NCBI RefSeq assembly: GCF_036039175.1
Contig: NZ_JAYXKP010000001.1
Span: 682,001-746,000, forward strand
Origin: Marinilactibacillus sp036039175
Lineage (GTDB): Bacteria; Bacillota; Bacilli; Lactobacillales; Carnobacteriaceae_A
DNA: 64,000 nt
Direction: 5' to 3'
In this document: piece after piece, positions 8,678 to 17,054 of the stretch
Position numbering within the stretch: position 1 is the stretch's first letter
How the letters are laid out: each line of letters begins with the position of its first letter
Notes under the pieces: generated by a model
What the model saw: the letters and a program-made list of their open reading frames with translations, nothing else
The model's database searches: none
What the model was told of the DNA's origin: nothing
Program-made: the position numbers and the translations under genes

Positions 8678-9784
8678 TTATTTACTCTCCTTTGCTTGGT
8701 ATTTCTCAATCTGTTCAGTAATGTTTTGACCTGGAGCATCAAACATACTATCTAAGAATTTAGAGACTTTCATTTTTGGAGCTTGATCTGCTTCTTTAGC
8801 AGCTTGTTTAACTTCTTCTTTAGTTTTTTCAATTAATTCTTCTTCACGTTCTTCAGTCCATAGACCTTTTTCAGTTAAGAAGTTACGGAAACGAATTAGT
8901 GGATCGCGTTGTTCCCAGTAATCGAATGATTCTTGTTCACGATAACGAGTTGGATCATCACCAGAAGTTGAGTGTGGTCCGAAACGTGAAGTGATTGTTT
9001 CAATAAGAACAGGACCATTACCAGCCGCTGCCCAGTCACGTGCTTGCTTAGAAACAGCGTATACTGCTAACGGATCCATTCCGTCAACTTGGATACCCGG
9101 AATACCCGCTGCTGCTGCTTTTTGAGCCAATACATTTGCTGCAGATTGTTTCTCACGTGGAGTAGAAATCGCATAGCCGTTGTTTTGGATGTAGAATACT
9201 ACTGGTGCTTTGTAACGTCCAGCAAAGTTCATACCTTCATAAACATCACCTTGTGAAGAACCACCATCACCAGTATAAGTGAAAGTAACTTCGTCTTCTT
9301 TTCCAGCAAATTTTTGCCCAACTGCATTACCCATCGCTTGGATGTATTGCGCGCCAATGATAATTTGAGGCGGAATTGCGTTAAGACCTTCTGGATAATT
9401 GTTTCCTTCAACATTACCTCTTGACCACAAGAATGCTTGTGATAATGGTAAACCGTGTTGAATCAATTGAGGAACATCACGGTAACCTGGATATAGCCAA
9501 TCTTGTTTTTTGAATGCGAATTGACTTGCTAATTGAGAAGCTTCTTGTCCCATAGTTGGAGCGTAAAATCCTAAACGTCCTTGACGCGCTAAAGCCATAG
9601 AGCGATCATGTAACACACGTGACCACACCATTCTCTCCATTAATTCTACTAACTCGTCATCTGATAAATCAGGCATAATGTCTTCATTTACGACCTTACC
9701 ATCTTTATCAAGAATCTGAACCATCGGAAACGAAGCTTCGATTGAACTTAGTAATGCTTCGTAATCAACTGGTTGCTTTGCCAT
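8678..9784 (-). CDS. pdhA: Pyruvate dehydrogenase E1 component, alpha subunit
   Basis: 368 aa, normal length. The thiamine-diphosphate motif GDGGSSQGDVYEG...QNN is present near residues 171-203, followed by the phosphorylation-loop region (RFGPHSTSGDDPTRYR). First gene of pdhABCD. The start has SD GAGAGGAA about 12 bases upstream. The operon converts pyruvate to acetyl-CoA and feeds, among others, the acetate kinase route encoded at 37 kb. Two Rex-like boxes lie in the shared upstream region with def. Confidence 0.97.
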   Translation of the reverse strand: MAKQPVDYEALLSSIEASFPMVQILDKDGKVVNEDIMPDLSDDELVELMERMVWSRVLHDRSMALARQGRLGFYAPTMGQEASQLASQFAFKKQDWLYPGYRDVPQLIQHGLPLSQAFLWSRGNVEGNNYPEGLNAIPPQIIIGAQYIQAMGNAVGQKFAGKEDEVTFTYTGDGGSSQGDVYEGMNFAGRYKAPVVFYIQNNGYAISTPREKQSAANVLAQKAAAAGIPGIQVDGMDPLAVYAVSKQARDWAAAGNGPVLIETITSRFGPHSTSGDDPTRYREQESFDYWEQRDPLIRFRNFLTEKGLWTEEREEELIEKTKEEVKQAAKEADQAPKMKVSKFLDSMFDAPGQNITEQIEKYQAKESK

Positions 9785-9956
9785 AGACTATACATTCCTC
9801 TCTTTTAATTAAAAGTTTTATTAGTTGAAACAGCTAAAACCAACTGTATCATTTTTCTCGATTCCTTATTAAACTTACCACGCATTACTCTATTTTGCAA
9901 GTCTTTAGCTCTGAGAATGCGCTTAAAAACGTTGATAGAACAAGGTTAAAAACTAT

Positions 9957-9974
9957 TTGTGAAAATAAACACTA
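9957..9974. promoter_or_regulatory. Rex-like box 1, overlapping a candidate pdhA -10
   Basis: TTGTGA-AAATAA-ACACTA. The left half matches the Rex consensus TTGTGA exactly; the right half matches TCACAA at 4 of 6. Rex is the NADH-sensing repressor of Gram-positive bacteria. Inferred site; the right half is degenerate. Confidence 0.4.
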
Positions 9975-10106
9975 TAAATGTGTTTTTATTTTGCGCATCT
10001 AAATTTCAGTGATCAGCGCTAGCGATAGTAATACAGTCTTTTAAACTGTTATATAATATTAATGAATACTCAAGATGTGTTTTTCAATAGTTTAGATTGC
10101 TTTCTT

Positions 10107-10124
10107 TTGTGATTTTTTTCACTA
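10107..10124. promoter_or_regulatory. Rex-like box 2, between pdhA and def
   Basis: TTGTGA-TTTTTT-TCACTA, 11 of 12 half-site positions agree with TTGTGA-N6-TCACAA. It is 150 bases from box 1, which would allow looping or control of both divergent genes. Confidence 0.5.
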
Positions 10125-10268
10125 TATCATTTAATAAATGGTTCATCGTTTGCTCTATTTTCCAACTGCTAAATAGTCTATTGTGACGTGCATTTCTTTA
10201 CTGAAACTGTTAAAATGGTGAAGCTAACTCTCTGAGTAGAAGAATGCTGAATGAAGGAGTGTATTCAA

Positions 10269-10841
10269 TTGATTACAATGAAAGATGTTATTAGGGAAGG
10301 TCATCCAACTTTACGTGAAATCGCTAAAAAAGTAGAGTTGCCTCTGTCAGAAGACACTAAACAGTTGGCTAATGAACTGTTACAGTTTCTGATCAACAGT
10401 CAAGACCCTGAAATTGCTGAGAAGTATGAATTAAGAGCCGGCGTAGGTATCGCTGCTCCTCAAGTAAATGTTTCTAGTCAGCTGCTAGCTGTTCACTTAC
10501 CGTCAGCTGATGAAGAGTCAGAAGAACATGCATTTAGTAGAATCATGATTAATCCAAGAATTGTGAGCCATTCTGTTCAACAGACTTGTCTACCCGATGG
10601 TGAAGGCTGTTTATCAGTTGATAGAGAAGTTGAAGGTTTTGTGCCTAGACATAAACGCATAACTGTTGAATATGTTGATTTGGATGGCAAAGAACATAAA
10701 GAACGCCTAAGAGGGTTCCCAGCTATTGTTGTTCAGCACGAAATCGATCATTTGAACGGCATTATGTTCTACGACCGAATTGATCCCGAAAATCCACTTG
10801 CTCTTCCTGACGGAATCGACGTCTTAGGATCAAGAGAATAG
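10269..10841 (+). CDS. def: Peptide deformylase
   Basis: 190 aa from TTG 10269. The frame is open to an ATG at 10251, but that ATG has no SD, whereas AAGGAG (10254-10259) lies 9 bases before TTG and gives the usual start MITMKDVIREGHPTLR. The three metal-site motifs are present: GVGIAAPQ, EGCLS and the HEIDH helix (QHEIDHLNG). The enzyme removes the formyl group from nascent proteins. Length and the insert between motifs 1 and 2 fit the Gram-positive type 2 class. It lies beside a Cof-type HAD gene, rnjA and pdh, as in Bacillus. Confidence 0.95.
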   Translation: MITMKDVIREGHPTLREIAKKVELPLSEDTKQLANELLQFLINSQDPEIAEKYELRAGVGIAAPQVNVSSQLLAVHLPSADEESEEHAFSRIMINPRIVSHSVQQTCLPDGEGCLSVDREVEGFVPRHKRITVEYVDLDGKEHKERLRGFPAIVVQHEIDHLNGIMFYDRIDPENPLALPDGIDVLGSRE

Positions 10842-10854
10842 ATTAATTAAAATA

Positions 10855-10922
10855 AAGAAGCTGAAAATGATGTTTAACGCACTCTTTGAGTAAAGTTAAA
10901 CACACCATTTTCAGCTTTTTTA
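10855..10922. terminator. Convergent terminator between def and the DUF1576 gene
   Basis: Stem AAGCTGAAAATG..TGTTTAAC / GTTAAACACACCATTTTCAGCTT followed by six T on the plus strand. The DUF1576 stop codon overlaps the T-run. On the other strand the tail is less T-rich but still plausible. Confidence 0.85.
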
Positions 10923-12257
10923 ATCTTCTTCTGTACTAATAGATTCTGCTGGATCGACTGGTTCTCTAATTTCTCTGCGCTGCTCTCTGTGGTAATGAAC
11001 AGCTTCTAATAATGGAATCATTAGCGCGGCTACAAAACCGCCTGCAAAACCGTTATTGTAAAGATTGATTCCACCATGAAGATAACTTGTATTACTAACA
11101 ACCGTTAAATGTAAACCACCAGCAATCATTCCCATTACTAGTCCGTATCGACCAGCTATAGGTGCTATCGTTGTTCCAAACAATCCTGCTATGATAACTG
11201 AAGTATCACTCATATCGTAATTATTAAGGTAGCCAATCAATGTAACGCCCAACAAGATAGGGATAACGTTTTTAAGATGTTTACCAAACGCACCGAACCC
11301 CACTACGGTCAGAACGCCCCCAATGACTGGACCGTTCAGTTCTCCTCCTAATGATAATACGAATCCCAAAGCTACAAACCCTAATAAAGACATATTAATC
11401 AGTGTAAGGTTAAACCCATTCTTTTTTACAAAGTCTGAGGATAATTGTCCAGAATGCTTCATCATACGACTATATCCGTTTAGTGACCAAGAATTTAAAT
11501 AGAGACCATACAGTAACATAACTGTAAATAATGGAAAAAATAATAGCGACATCTGCATATTGTTTCCTTTAGAGATTAATGAAATTGGTTCGATAACGAC
11601 CCCGGTAGCTCTAAGGATTGAGGTGAAAATCGTACCGACTACACCACTTGAGAATCCAATATTATATAAACTAAACCCTTTGGTGAAGCCTACAAAATGA
11701 TGGGCTAATGGTGGCAAAATAAATCCAGCTACAAATCCGGCTGCACTTCCTAGAAGTATGCCTATCCCTAAACGTAAGCCGATATTAAATGTGATCTCAT
11801 TGACAAGTGGCCCTAGCGCTGTTCCAAACAAAGCGGCTAGTAATGATCTTTCGGCAGGTACCTTCGTTACCCAAGCATAGGTGAATGCCCCAACGACGAT
11901 TGGCATGGAGTTATAGAGGTTTTTACCAAAAAATGAGAAAGCCGCAACTGTAAATACAGCGGCAATCAGTGAACCGTTAATTTTAGCTTTTGTAATTTTT
12001 ATCAAAAGTAAAGCATGCAATGTCAGTATTCCAGAATTGAAAAAGGTTGCGCCCACATTGGCAAGTTCAAAATAATCAGTCGTTAAGTTGGATGCAGTTG
12101 TAAGAATAACTGCCTGACCATTGATAATTTCCAAAGGTGTATTGAAAACGAATGATATGAGCACCAGAAATATTCCAAATAATATGAGCATCCAATATTG
12201 AGTGTTCTGCGTAATTTGACGAGCTGAAGTAGCAACTATTTTATCGTTTGTTTCCAT
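10920..12257 (-). CDS. DUF1576 family integral membrane protein
   Basis: 445 aa from ATG 12257, picked because GGAG lies 6 bases upstream; an in-frame ATG at 12269 has no SD. The protein has about ten or more hydrophobic segments and a hydrophilic acidic C-terminal tail. I recognise it as DUF1576, a membrane family of unknown function. Motifs recur in the two halves: FFGKNLYNSMPIVVGA and AFGKHLKNVIPILLGV; ALFGTALGPLVNE and GLFGTTIAPIAGR; GFSLYNIGFSSGVVG and GINLYNNGFAGGFVA. This suggests an internal duplication like that of secondary transporters. No substrate can be assigned. Confidence 0.75.
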   Translation of the reverse strand: METNDKIVATSARQITQNTQYWMLILFGIFLVLISFVFNTPLEIINGQAVILTTASNLTTDYFELANVGATFFNSGILTLHALLLIKITKAKINGSLIAAVFTVAAFSFFGKNLYNSMPIVVGAFTYAWVTKVPAERSLLAALFGTALGPLVNEITFNIGLRLGIGILLGSAAGFVAGFILPPLAHHFVGFTKGFSLYNIGFSSGVVGTIFTSILRATGVVIEPISLISKGNNMQMSLLFFPLFTVMLLYGLYLNSWSLNGYSRMMKHSGQLSSDFVKKNGFNLTLINMSLLGFVALGFVLSLGGELNGPVIGGVLTVVGFGAFGKHLKNVIPILLGVTLIGYLNNYDMSDTSVIIAGLFGTTIAPIAGRYGLVMGMIAGGLHLTVVSNTSYLHGGINLYNNGFAGGFVAALMIPLLEAVHYHREQRREIREPVDPAESISTEED

Positions 12258-12453
12258 GAACATCTCCATTTCTAAATCAAGTACAATATCTGTAAACCGC
12301 TTTATTTAAAAGGATAGTAAAACTAATTATATCGAATGACTAGACCAGTTTCAATATCTTAATTAAAACGCACTAAATCGCAATTGTTTAGAAAGAAATG
12401 AAATTTCTTGAAATATCTGAATAAAACTTGCTTAAACGAACTTTTATTAACTA

Positions 12454-13233
12454 TTAAATCAACTCTAATTCTTTTAAAGCTTTATAAATTCCGTCATCAT
12501 TATTCGAGGCCGTAACCATATCGGCCACTTCTCTAACAATACTTTCTCCATTTCCCATAGATATGCCTAGCCCAACATTTGCTATCATCTCATAATCATT
12601 GAGTCCATCACCAAAAGCAATAACGTCTTCTTTTTCAAAACCTTTTAAAGCAGCCATTTTAGCTATTGTCTCAAACTTTGAACCATCTGATGGAAGAATA
12701 TCAACACCAGATTCGTACCATCTTACAAACCTGAATTCAGGAAACTGCCCATTTTCATATAAATGACTATGTTTTTCTCCATAAAAAATCAATGCTTGAG
12801 TTAAATCATGATGTTTATAGAACGACCGATCAGTATCTGGAACCGGGAAGCCGACATGTTTCATTCCTGAACTTACTTCTTCACTGACCTTTTCACTCCG
12901 TCTTTTAAGTTCTTTAGCCGTTTCATAAATCATCTGATGATCGTGCTTATCCGCGATTTTAATCAAACGTTTTAAAGCCTGATTATCAAGAGGATTAGAA
13001 TAGACTTCTTCGTGATGGAAAAAACCAGCAGCACCGTTACAGACGATATAATTGGGTACATTAAGTTCATCAATTAATTCTTTTGCCATTAATGCATTTC
13101 TCCCTGTTGCAATGGCTACTTCGTGACCATTTTCCTGTAAAGTCTTGATTGCCTCTCTAGTACTGTTTAAAATCGTTTTCTCATCTGTTAAAAGCGTTCC
13201 ATCTATATCGAAAAAGATCATTTTTTTAGTCAT
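12454..13233 (-). CDS. Cof-type HAD-IIB family phosphatase
   Basis: 259 aa from ATG 13233; AAGGAG lies 7 bases upstream and the protein then begins MTKKMIFFDIDGTLL. HAD motif I is FFDIDGTLLTDE, motif II is ATGRN, the C2-type cap is in the middle, and motif IV is IAFGDGLNDYEMI near residue 208. Such enzymes act on sugar phosphates, nucleotides or FMN; the substrate is unknown. Its position near def, rnjA and pdh resembles ykrA of Bacillus. Confidence 0.88.
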   Translation of the reverse strand: MTKKMIFFDIDGTLLTDEKTILNSTREAIKTLQENGHEVAIATGRNALMAKELIDELNVPNYIVCNGAAGFFHHEEVYSNPLDNQALKRLIKIADKHDHQMIYETAKELKRRSEKVSEEVSSGMKHVGFPVPDTDRSFYKHHDLTQALIFYGEKHSHLYENGQFPEFRFVRWYESGVDILPSDGSKFETIAKMAALKGFEKEDVIAFGDGLNDYEMIANVGLGISMGNGESIVREVADMVTASNNDDGIYKALKELELI

Positions 13234-13412
13234 TGTCCGTCTCCTTAAATTCTTAGCTCTATTTGTCTTTACTTTGCTAGTGTAACCCGTGTAATCCATT
13301 CCATACAACTAAGAATATTAAAATGAACGAATCCTTGATTGTTTTAAATTAAAACCTCTTGTCGCGCTCTGTTTTCATGAATTCGCTTCTTCTATACTTA
13401 TTGTTTTGAGTA

Positions 13413-13421
13413 TGGTAGAAT
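13413..13421 (+). promoter_or_regulatory. Extended -10 promoter of rnjA
   Basis: TGGTAGAAT (TGn plus TAGAAT). The transcript would begin near 13428, giving an untranslated leader of about 220 bases before the rnjA ATG. Confidence 0.55.
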
Positions 13422-13429
13422 TGTACTAA

Positions 13430-13531
13430 CCGTTGGCTGAAATAGGCCAACTCATCGGACGGATATTAAAATTGAAAAATGAAAACTCGAGCCATGTCTT
13501 GATGGAACCTTACTCAAAAGTGGCTTTTTTT
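13430..13531 (+). promoter_or_regulatory. Structured leader of rnjA with a terminator-like hairpin
   Basis: Hairpin 1 at 13430-13462 has GTTGGC / GCCAAC inside a CCGT / ACGG closing pair. Hairpin 2 at 13488-13531 has AGCCA...TTGA / TCAA...TGGCT followed by seven T, which looks like a weak intrinsic terminator before the coding region. A third 7-base stem, AAAGACT / AGTCTTT, follows near 13540-13565. It could be an attenuator, an autoregulatory RNase J1 target or the source of a short RNA. No known riboswitch class was recognised. Confidence 0.45.
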
Positions 13532-13647
13532 CATAATATGCAAAAAGACTTGGTTACCCTAGTCTTTACTGTATTCGTTTGTTCAAGCTTATGTCCAAAC
13601 GTTAAATATACAATCTGATTGAAAACAATATTAAAAGGAGATTTTTG

Positions 13648-15318
13648 ATGAAACCGAATATTAAAAATAATGAAGCAGCTATTTTTGCTTTAGGTGGTTT
13701 AAATGAAATAGGTAAAAATACTTACGGAGTTCAGTTCCAGGATGAAATTATCCTGATCGATGCGGGTATTAAATTCCCTGAAGATGACCTTCTAGGTATT
13801 GACTATGTTATTCCGGACTATTCTTACATTATTGAAAACAAAGATAAGATTCAGGGACTATTCATTACGCATGGTCACGAAGATCATGTTGGAGGAATTC
13901 CGTTCCTTCTTAAACAATTGAACATTCCTATTTATGCTGGCAAATTAGCTTTGGCTTTGATTCGTAACAAATTAAATGAACATCAATTACTGCGTTCTGC
14001 TGAGCTTAATGAAATCAACGAAGACACAGTTGTAAAATTCAGAAAAACGTCTATATCATTTTTCCGTACAACACATAGTGTTCCAGAATCTTATGGTATT
14101 GTTGTGAAAACTCCGAATGGTAATATCGTTCAGACAGGCGATTTTAAATTTGACTTTACGCCCGTTGGAGAACCTGCTGATTTGCATAAAATGGCTAAAA
14201 TCGGTGAGGAAGGCGTCTTGGCATTACTTTCTGATAGTACCAATGCTGAAGTACCCAACTTTACAAAATCAGAACAAGTTGTTGGGGAATCTATTCAAAG
14301 CTTACTGAAAAAAATTGACGGTAGAATTATCTTCGCTACCTTCGCTTCTAATATATCTCGAGTACAGCAAGTGGTCAAAGCTGCAAACGAAACCGGTCGT
14401 AAAATCGCCGTTTTCGGACGTAGTATGGTGACTTCATTGGAAACCGGGCAAGAACTTGGTTATATTGAAGCTGAAGAAGGTACTTTTATTCATCCAAATG
14501 AACTGAAGCGTTATAAAGACAACGAAGTATTGATCTTATGTACTGGTTCTCAAGGAGAACCAATGGCTGCTTTAAGCCGTGTGGCAAATGGTACACACCG
14601 TCAGATCACGATCCAACCAGGAGATTCAGTAGTATTTTCTAGTTCTCCAATTCCAGGTAATACAGTTAGTGTAAATAGAGTCATCAACCAATTACTAGAA
14701 GCTGGCGCCAACGTTATTCATGGTAAAGTCAACAATGTTCATACTTCTGGTCACGGTGGTCAAGAAGAACAGAAACTGATGCTTCGCTTGATGAAACCTA
14801 AATTCTTTGTTCCTATTCACGGAGAGCACCGTATGCAACGTATTCACGCTAATTTAGCACAGCAAACAGGTGTCCCTGAAGATAATTGTTTTATTCTTGA
14901 CAATGGTCAAATTGTTGCTTTCACAGAAGATTCTGCTAGACGCGCTGGAGAGTTTAATGCTCAAGACGTTTATATTGATGGTAGCGGTATTGGTGACATC
15001 GGTAATGTCGTATTGAAAGACCGTAAATTATTGTCTGACAACGGTCTTGTTGTTGTCGTTGCAACGATTGATACAGATAAACGTACCGTTCTTGCAGGTC
15101 CGGATATCATTTCAAGAGGATTCATTTACATGAGAGAATCTGAGAAACTGATTCAAAGTGCTCAAAAAGTTGCTTTTGAAAGTATCCAAAGATCTTTTGA
15201 GTTCAAACAAGTAAATGAATACAAAATGCGTAACGATCTGATTGAAGATATCAAACAGTTCTTATTCGCTGAAACAGAACGTAAACCTATAATCTTGCCA
15301 GTAATTTTAACTAAATAA
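13648..15318 (+). CDS. rnjA: Ribonuclease J1
   Basis: 556 aa from ATG 13648, 7 bases after AAAAGGAG. Metallo-beta-lactamase motifs are ALGGLNEIGKN, HGHEDHVGGIP (metal ligands, near residue 74) and TTHSVPES. The beta-CASP domain (FGRSM, TGSQGEPMAAL, HTSGHGG, PIHGEHRM) and the C-terminal dimerisation domain follow. RNase J1 has endonuclease and 5'-3' exonuclease activity and drives mRNA decay and rRNA maturation in Firmicutes. The usual rpoY gene is not found just upstream, where instead there is a structured leader. Confidence 0.97.
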   Translation: MKPNIKNNEAAIFALGGLNEIGKNTYGVQFQDEIILIDAGIKFPEDDLLGIDYVIPDYSYIIENKDKIQGLFITHGHEDHVGGIPFLLKQLNIPIYAGKLALALIRNKLNEHQLLRSAELNEINEDTVVKFRKTSISFFRTTHSVPESYGIVVKTPNGNIVQTGDFKFDFTPVGEPADLHKMAKIGEEGVLALLSDSTNAEVPNFTKSEQVVGESIQSLLKKIDGRIIFATFASNISRVQQVVKAANETGRKIAVFGRSMVTSLETGQELGYIEAEEGTFIHPNELKRYKDNEVLILCTGSQGEPMAALSRVANGTHRQITIQPGDSVVFSSSPIPGNTVSVNRVINQLLEAGANVIHGKVNNVHTSGHGGQEEQKLMLRLMKPKFFVPIHGEHRMQRIHANLAQQTGVPEDNCFILDNGQIVAFTEDSARRAGEFNAQDVYIDGSGIGDIGNVVLKDRKLLSDNGLVVVVATIDTDKRTVLAGPDIISRGFIYMRESEKLIQSAQKVAFESIQRSFEFKQVNEYKMRNDLIEDIKQFLFAETERKPIILPVILTK

Positions 15319-15330
15319 ATCAGTTAACAG

Positions 15331-15366
15331 CAAAATACCCGGTGGGCATGCCCACCGGGTATTTTT
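15331..15366. terminator. Bidirectional terminator between rnjA and liaR
   Basis: Perfect palindrome 15333-15364 (ATACCCGGTGGGC / GCCCACCGGGTAT) with seven T on the plus strand and four T on the minus strand. It serves both convergent genes. Confidence 0.95.
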
Positions 15367-15999
15367 TTATTCTACTAAGTCATGTCTAAAGGCGTAAATT
15401 GCGGCTTGTGTGCGGTCCTCTACTTGAAGCTTGGATAAAATATTCGATACATGTGTTTTTACAGTTTTCAGTGTAATGAAAAGTGCATCTGCAATTTCTT
15501 GATTAGAATATCCTTGAGAAATCAGTTGAAGTACTTCTTTTTCTCGATTCGTTAATTCATCATGTAAAATCAGTTTACCCTTATTATTTTCGTGTTCTAT
15601 TAGTTTTTCTGTAACTTCTGTCTCAAAGTAAGGATCGCCGTTGTATGTAGATCGTATGGCTTCTGCTATCTCACCAGCCGAAGATGTTTTCAGAAGATAC
15701 CCTGAAGCACCCGCATCCATAGCCGGAAAGACTTTTTCATCATCGATAAAGCTGGTCAGAATAATGATTTTAGCTTCCGGCCACTCACGGAGAATTTTTT
15801 GAGTAGACTCAATTCCATCCATTACTTCCATTACTAAATCCATTAGTATAATATCTGGTTTTTCTTTTATTGCAATTTCGTATCCTTGAAGTCCATCTTC
15901 TGCCTCACCGACCACCGTCATGTCTTCCTGAATTGAAAAATACGATGACAGTCCTAAACGAACCATTTGATGGTCATCAATTAATAATAGTCGTATCAT
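15367..15999 (-). CDS. liaR: Response regulator of the LiaR/VraR type
   Basis: 210 aa. The receiver domain has the acidic pair at residues 8-9, phospho-acceptor Asp54 (IILMDLVM) and a conserved Thr/Lys; a LuxR-type HTH follows at about 145-200 (LTNREKEVLQLISQGYSNQE). It belongs to the NarL family. Phosphorylated by LiaS, it activates cell-envelope stress genes. Its ATG overlaps the liaS stop by 4 bases (ATGA). A palindrome before liaF (17865-17880) is a likely binding site. Confidence 0.93.
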   Translation of the reverse strand: MIRLLLIDDHQMVRLGLSSYFSIQEDMTVVGEAEDGLQGYEIAIKEKPDIILMDLVMEVMDGIESTQKILREWPEAKIIILTSFIDDEKVFPAMDAGASGYLLKTSSAGEIAEAIRSTYNGDPYFETEVTEKLIEHENNKGKLILHDELTNREKEVLQLISQGYSNQEIADALFITLKTVKTHVSNILSKLQVEDRTQAAIYAFRHDLVE

Positions 16000-17054
16000 T
16001 TTTCTCCTCCTGCTACAATTGGAATACTAATTTCAATACTAGTACCCTTTTCTGGGAAAGAGATGATTTTTACATCTCCACCGATCCCATTAATTCTTTC
16101 ACGAATATTTTCCAAACCATAACTTCCAGATTTCTTATGACTCATATCGAAACCAACACCATCATCAATCATTCTAAGCAAAACTGTCTCATGTACCTTT
16201 TTCAAATAAACTTCTAATTCTTCAGCTTTTGCATGTCTTAATACATTGGAAAGCAATTCTTGAACAATTCGGAATAAATGGTCTTCAATACCATGTGCCA
16301 GTCTGACGTCTTCAATTTCAAAACGAATCTCTGTATTGATTTTGGTGCATAATTCTTTAAGTAATTGTTCTACACCTTGCTTTAAGGTTTTTCCGTCCAA
16401 TTTAACTGGTCTAAGATGCAACAGTAATGCTCTCATCTCTGTTTGAGAATCATTGATGATTTTTTCAATCAAATTTAATTGAGTACTGAATTTTTCATCC
16501 AATTCATCCGATTGTTGGTTGACGGCACTCAACATCATTGAGGCAGCAAATAGCTGCTGACTTACGGAATCATGTAACTCTCTCGCTATTCTGTGACGTT
16601 CATTCTCAAGAATTTCAATTTTTGTCTCATTGCTCATCTGTGTTGATCTCTGACTGGCGATAATGGCTTCCTCTGCCATTCGCATCAATTTTTCATGCAG
16701 CTTGATAAATTGACGGTCGATCTCTTTATTCACCTGTAGTGGTGTATCTAAAGAATACATATCAAGAAAAATTGAAGCAGAATAATGGCCTTTTGACATC
16801 ATTTTAAGTCCTTCTTCGACTTTCTTGAGTTTCTTTCGTTCATAAGATTTCATATAGGCTAGCATGATAAACGTTAAGAAAACAGAGAAGAAGAATAAAT
16901 AAAAGATTAAAGGAAACCCTTGAAATCGATATTGAAAAATCATATAAAACCAGTCTTCACTTGTATACGTAAAACAGATAAACAGTGTGAACAAAAAAAT
17001 CATGATAAAGAATAGAAAAAAGTACTTGGAGAATTCAGTCGCATTGCGTTTCAT
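15996..17054 (-). CDS. liaS: Sensor histidine kinase of the LiaS/VraS type
   Basis: 352 aa from ATG 17054, with SD GAGGTGATC upstream; the frame is open further but inside liaF. Two membrane segments (about 10-30 and 47-68) flank a very short outer loop, the intramembrane-sensing design. A HAMP-like linker, HisKA_3 domain with His161 (RIARELHDSVSQQ) and an HATPase domain (MIDDGVGFD) follow. It senses damage to the lipid II cycle or membrane, restrained by LiaF. Overlaps liaF and liaR by 4 bases each. Confidence 0.93.
   Translation of the reverse strand: MKRNATEFSKYFFLFFIMIFLFTLFICFTYTSEDWFYMIFQYRFQGFPLIFYLFFFSVFLTFIMLAYMKSYERKKLKKVEEGLKMMSKGHYSASIFLDMYSLDTPLQVNKEIDRQFIKLHEKLMRMAEEAIIASQRSTQMSNETKIEILENERHRIARELHDSVSQQLFAASMMLSAVNQQSDELDEKFSTQLNLIEKIINDSQTEMRALLLHLRPVKLDGKTLKQGVEQLLKELCTKINTEIRFEIEDVRLAHGIEDHLFRIVQELLSNVLRHAKAEELEVYLKKVHETVLLRMIDDGVGFDMSHKKSGSYGLENIRERINGIGGDVKIISFPEKGTSIEISIPIVAGGEK

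Larger units (their letters stand above)
9785..10268. other. Divergent intergenic region between pdhA and def
   Basis: 484 AT-rich bases with no supported gene. It holds two Rex-like boxes (9957-9974 and 10107-10124), an imperfect inverted repeat AAAATAAACAC / GTGTTTTTATTTT at 9962-9992, and a possible minus-strand -10 (TATAGT, 9971-9976) for pdhA that would give a leader of about 180 bases. A TATAAT at 10052-10057 has no convincing -35. Confidence 0.6.

Noticed and set aside
13433..13618. 61-codon frame in the rnjA leader
   Set aside because: Begins with TTG without SD and crosses both hairpins and the T-run; more likely untranslated leader. It does not resemble RpoY.
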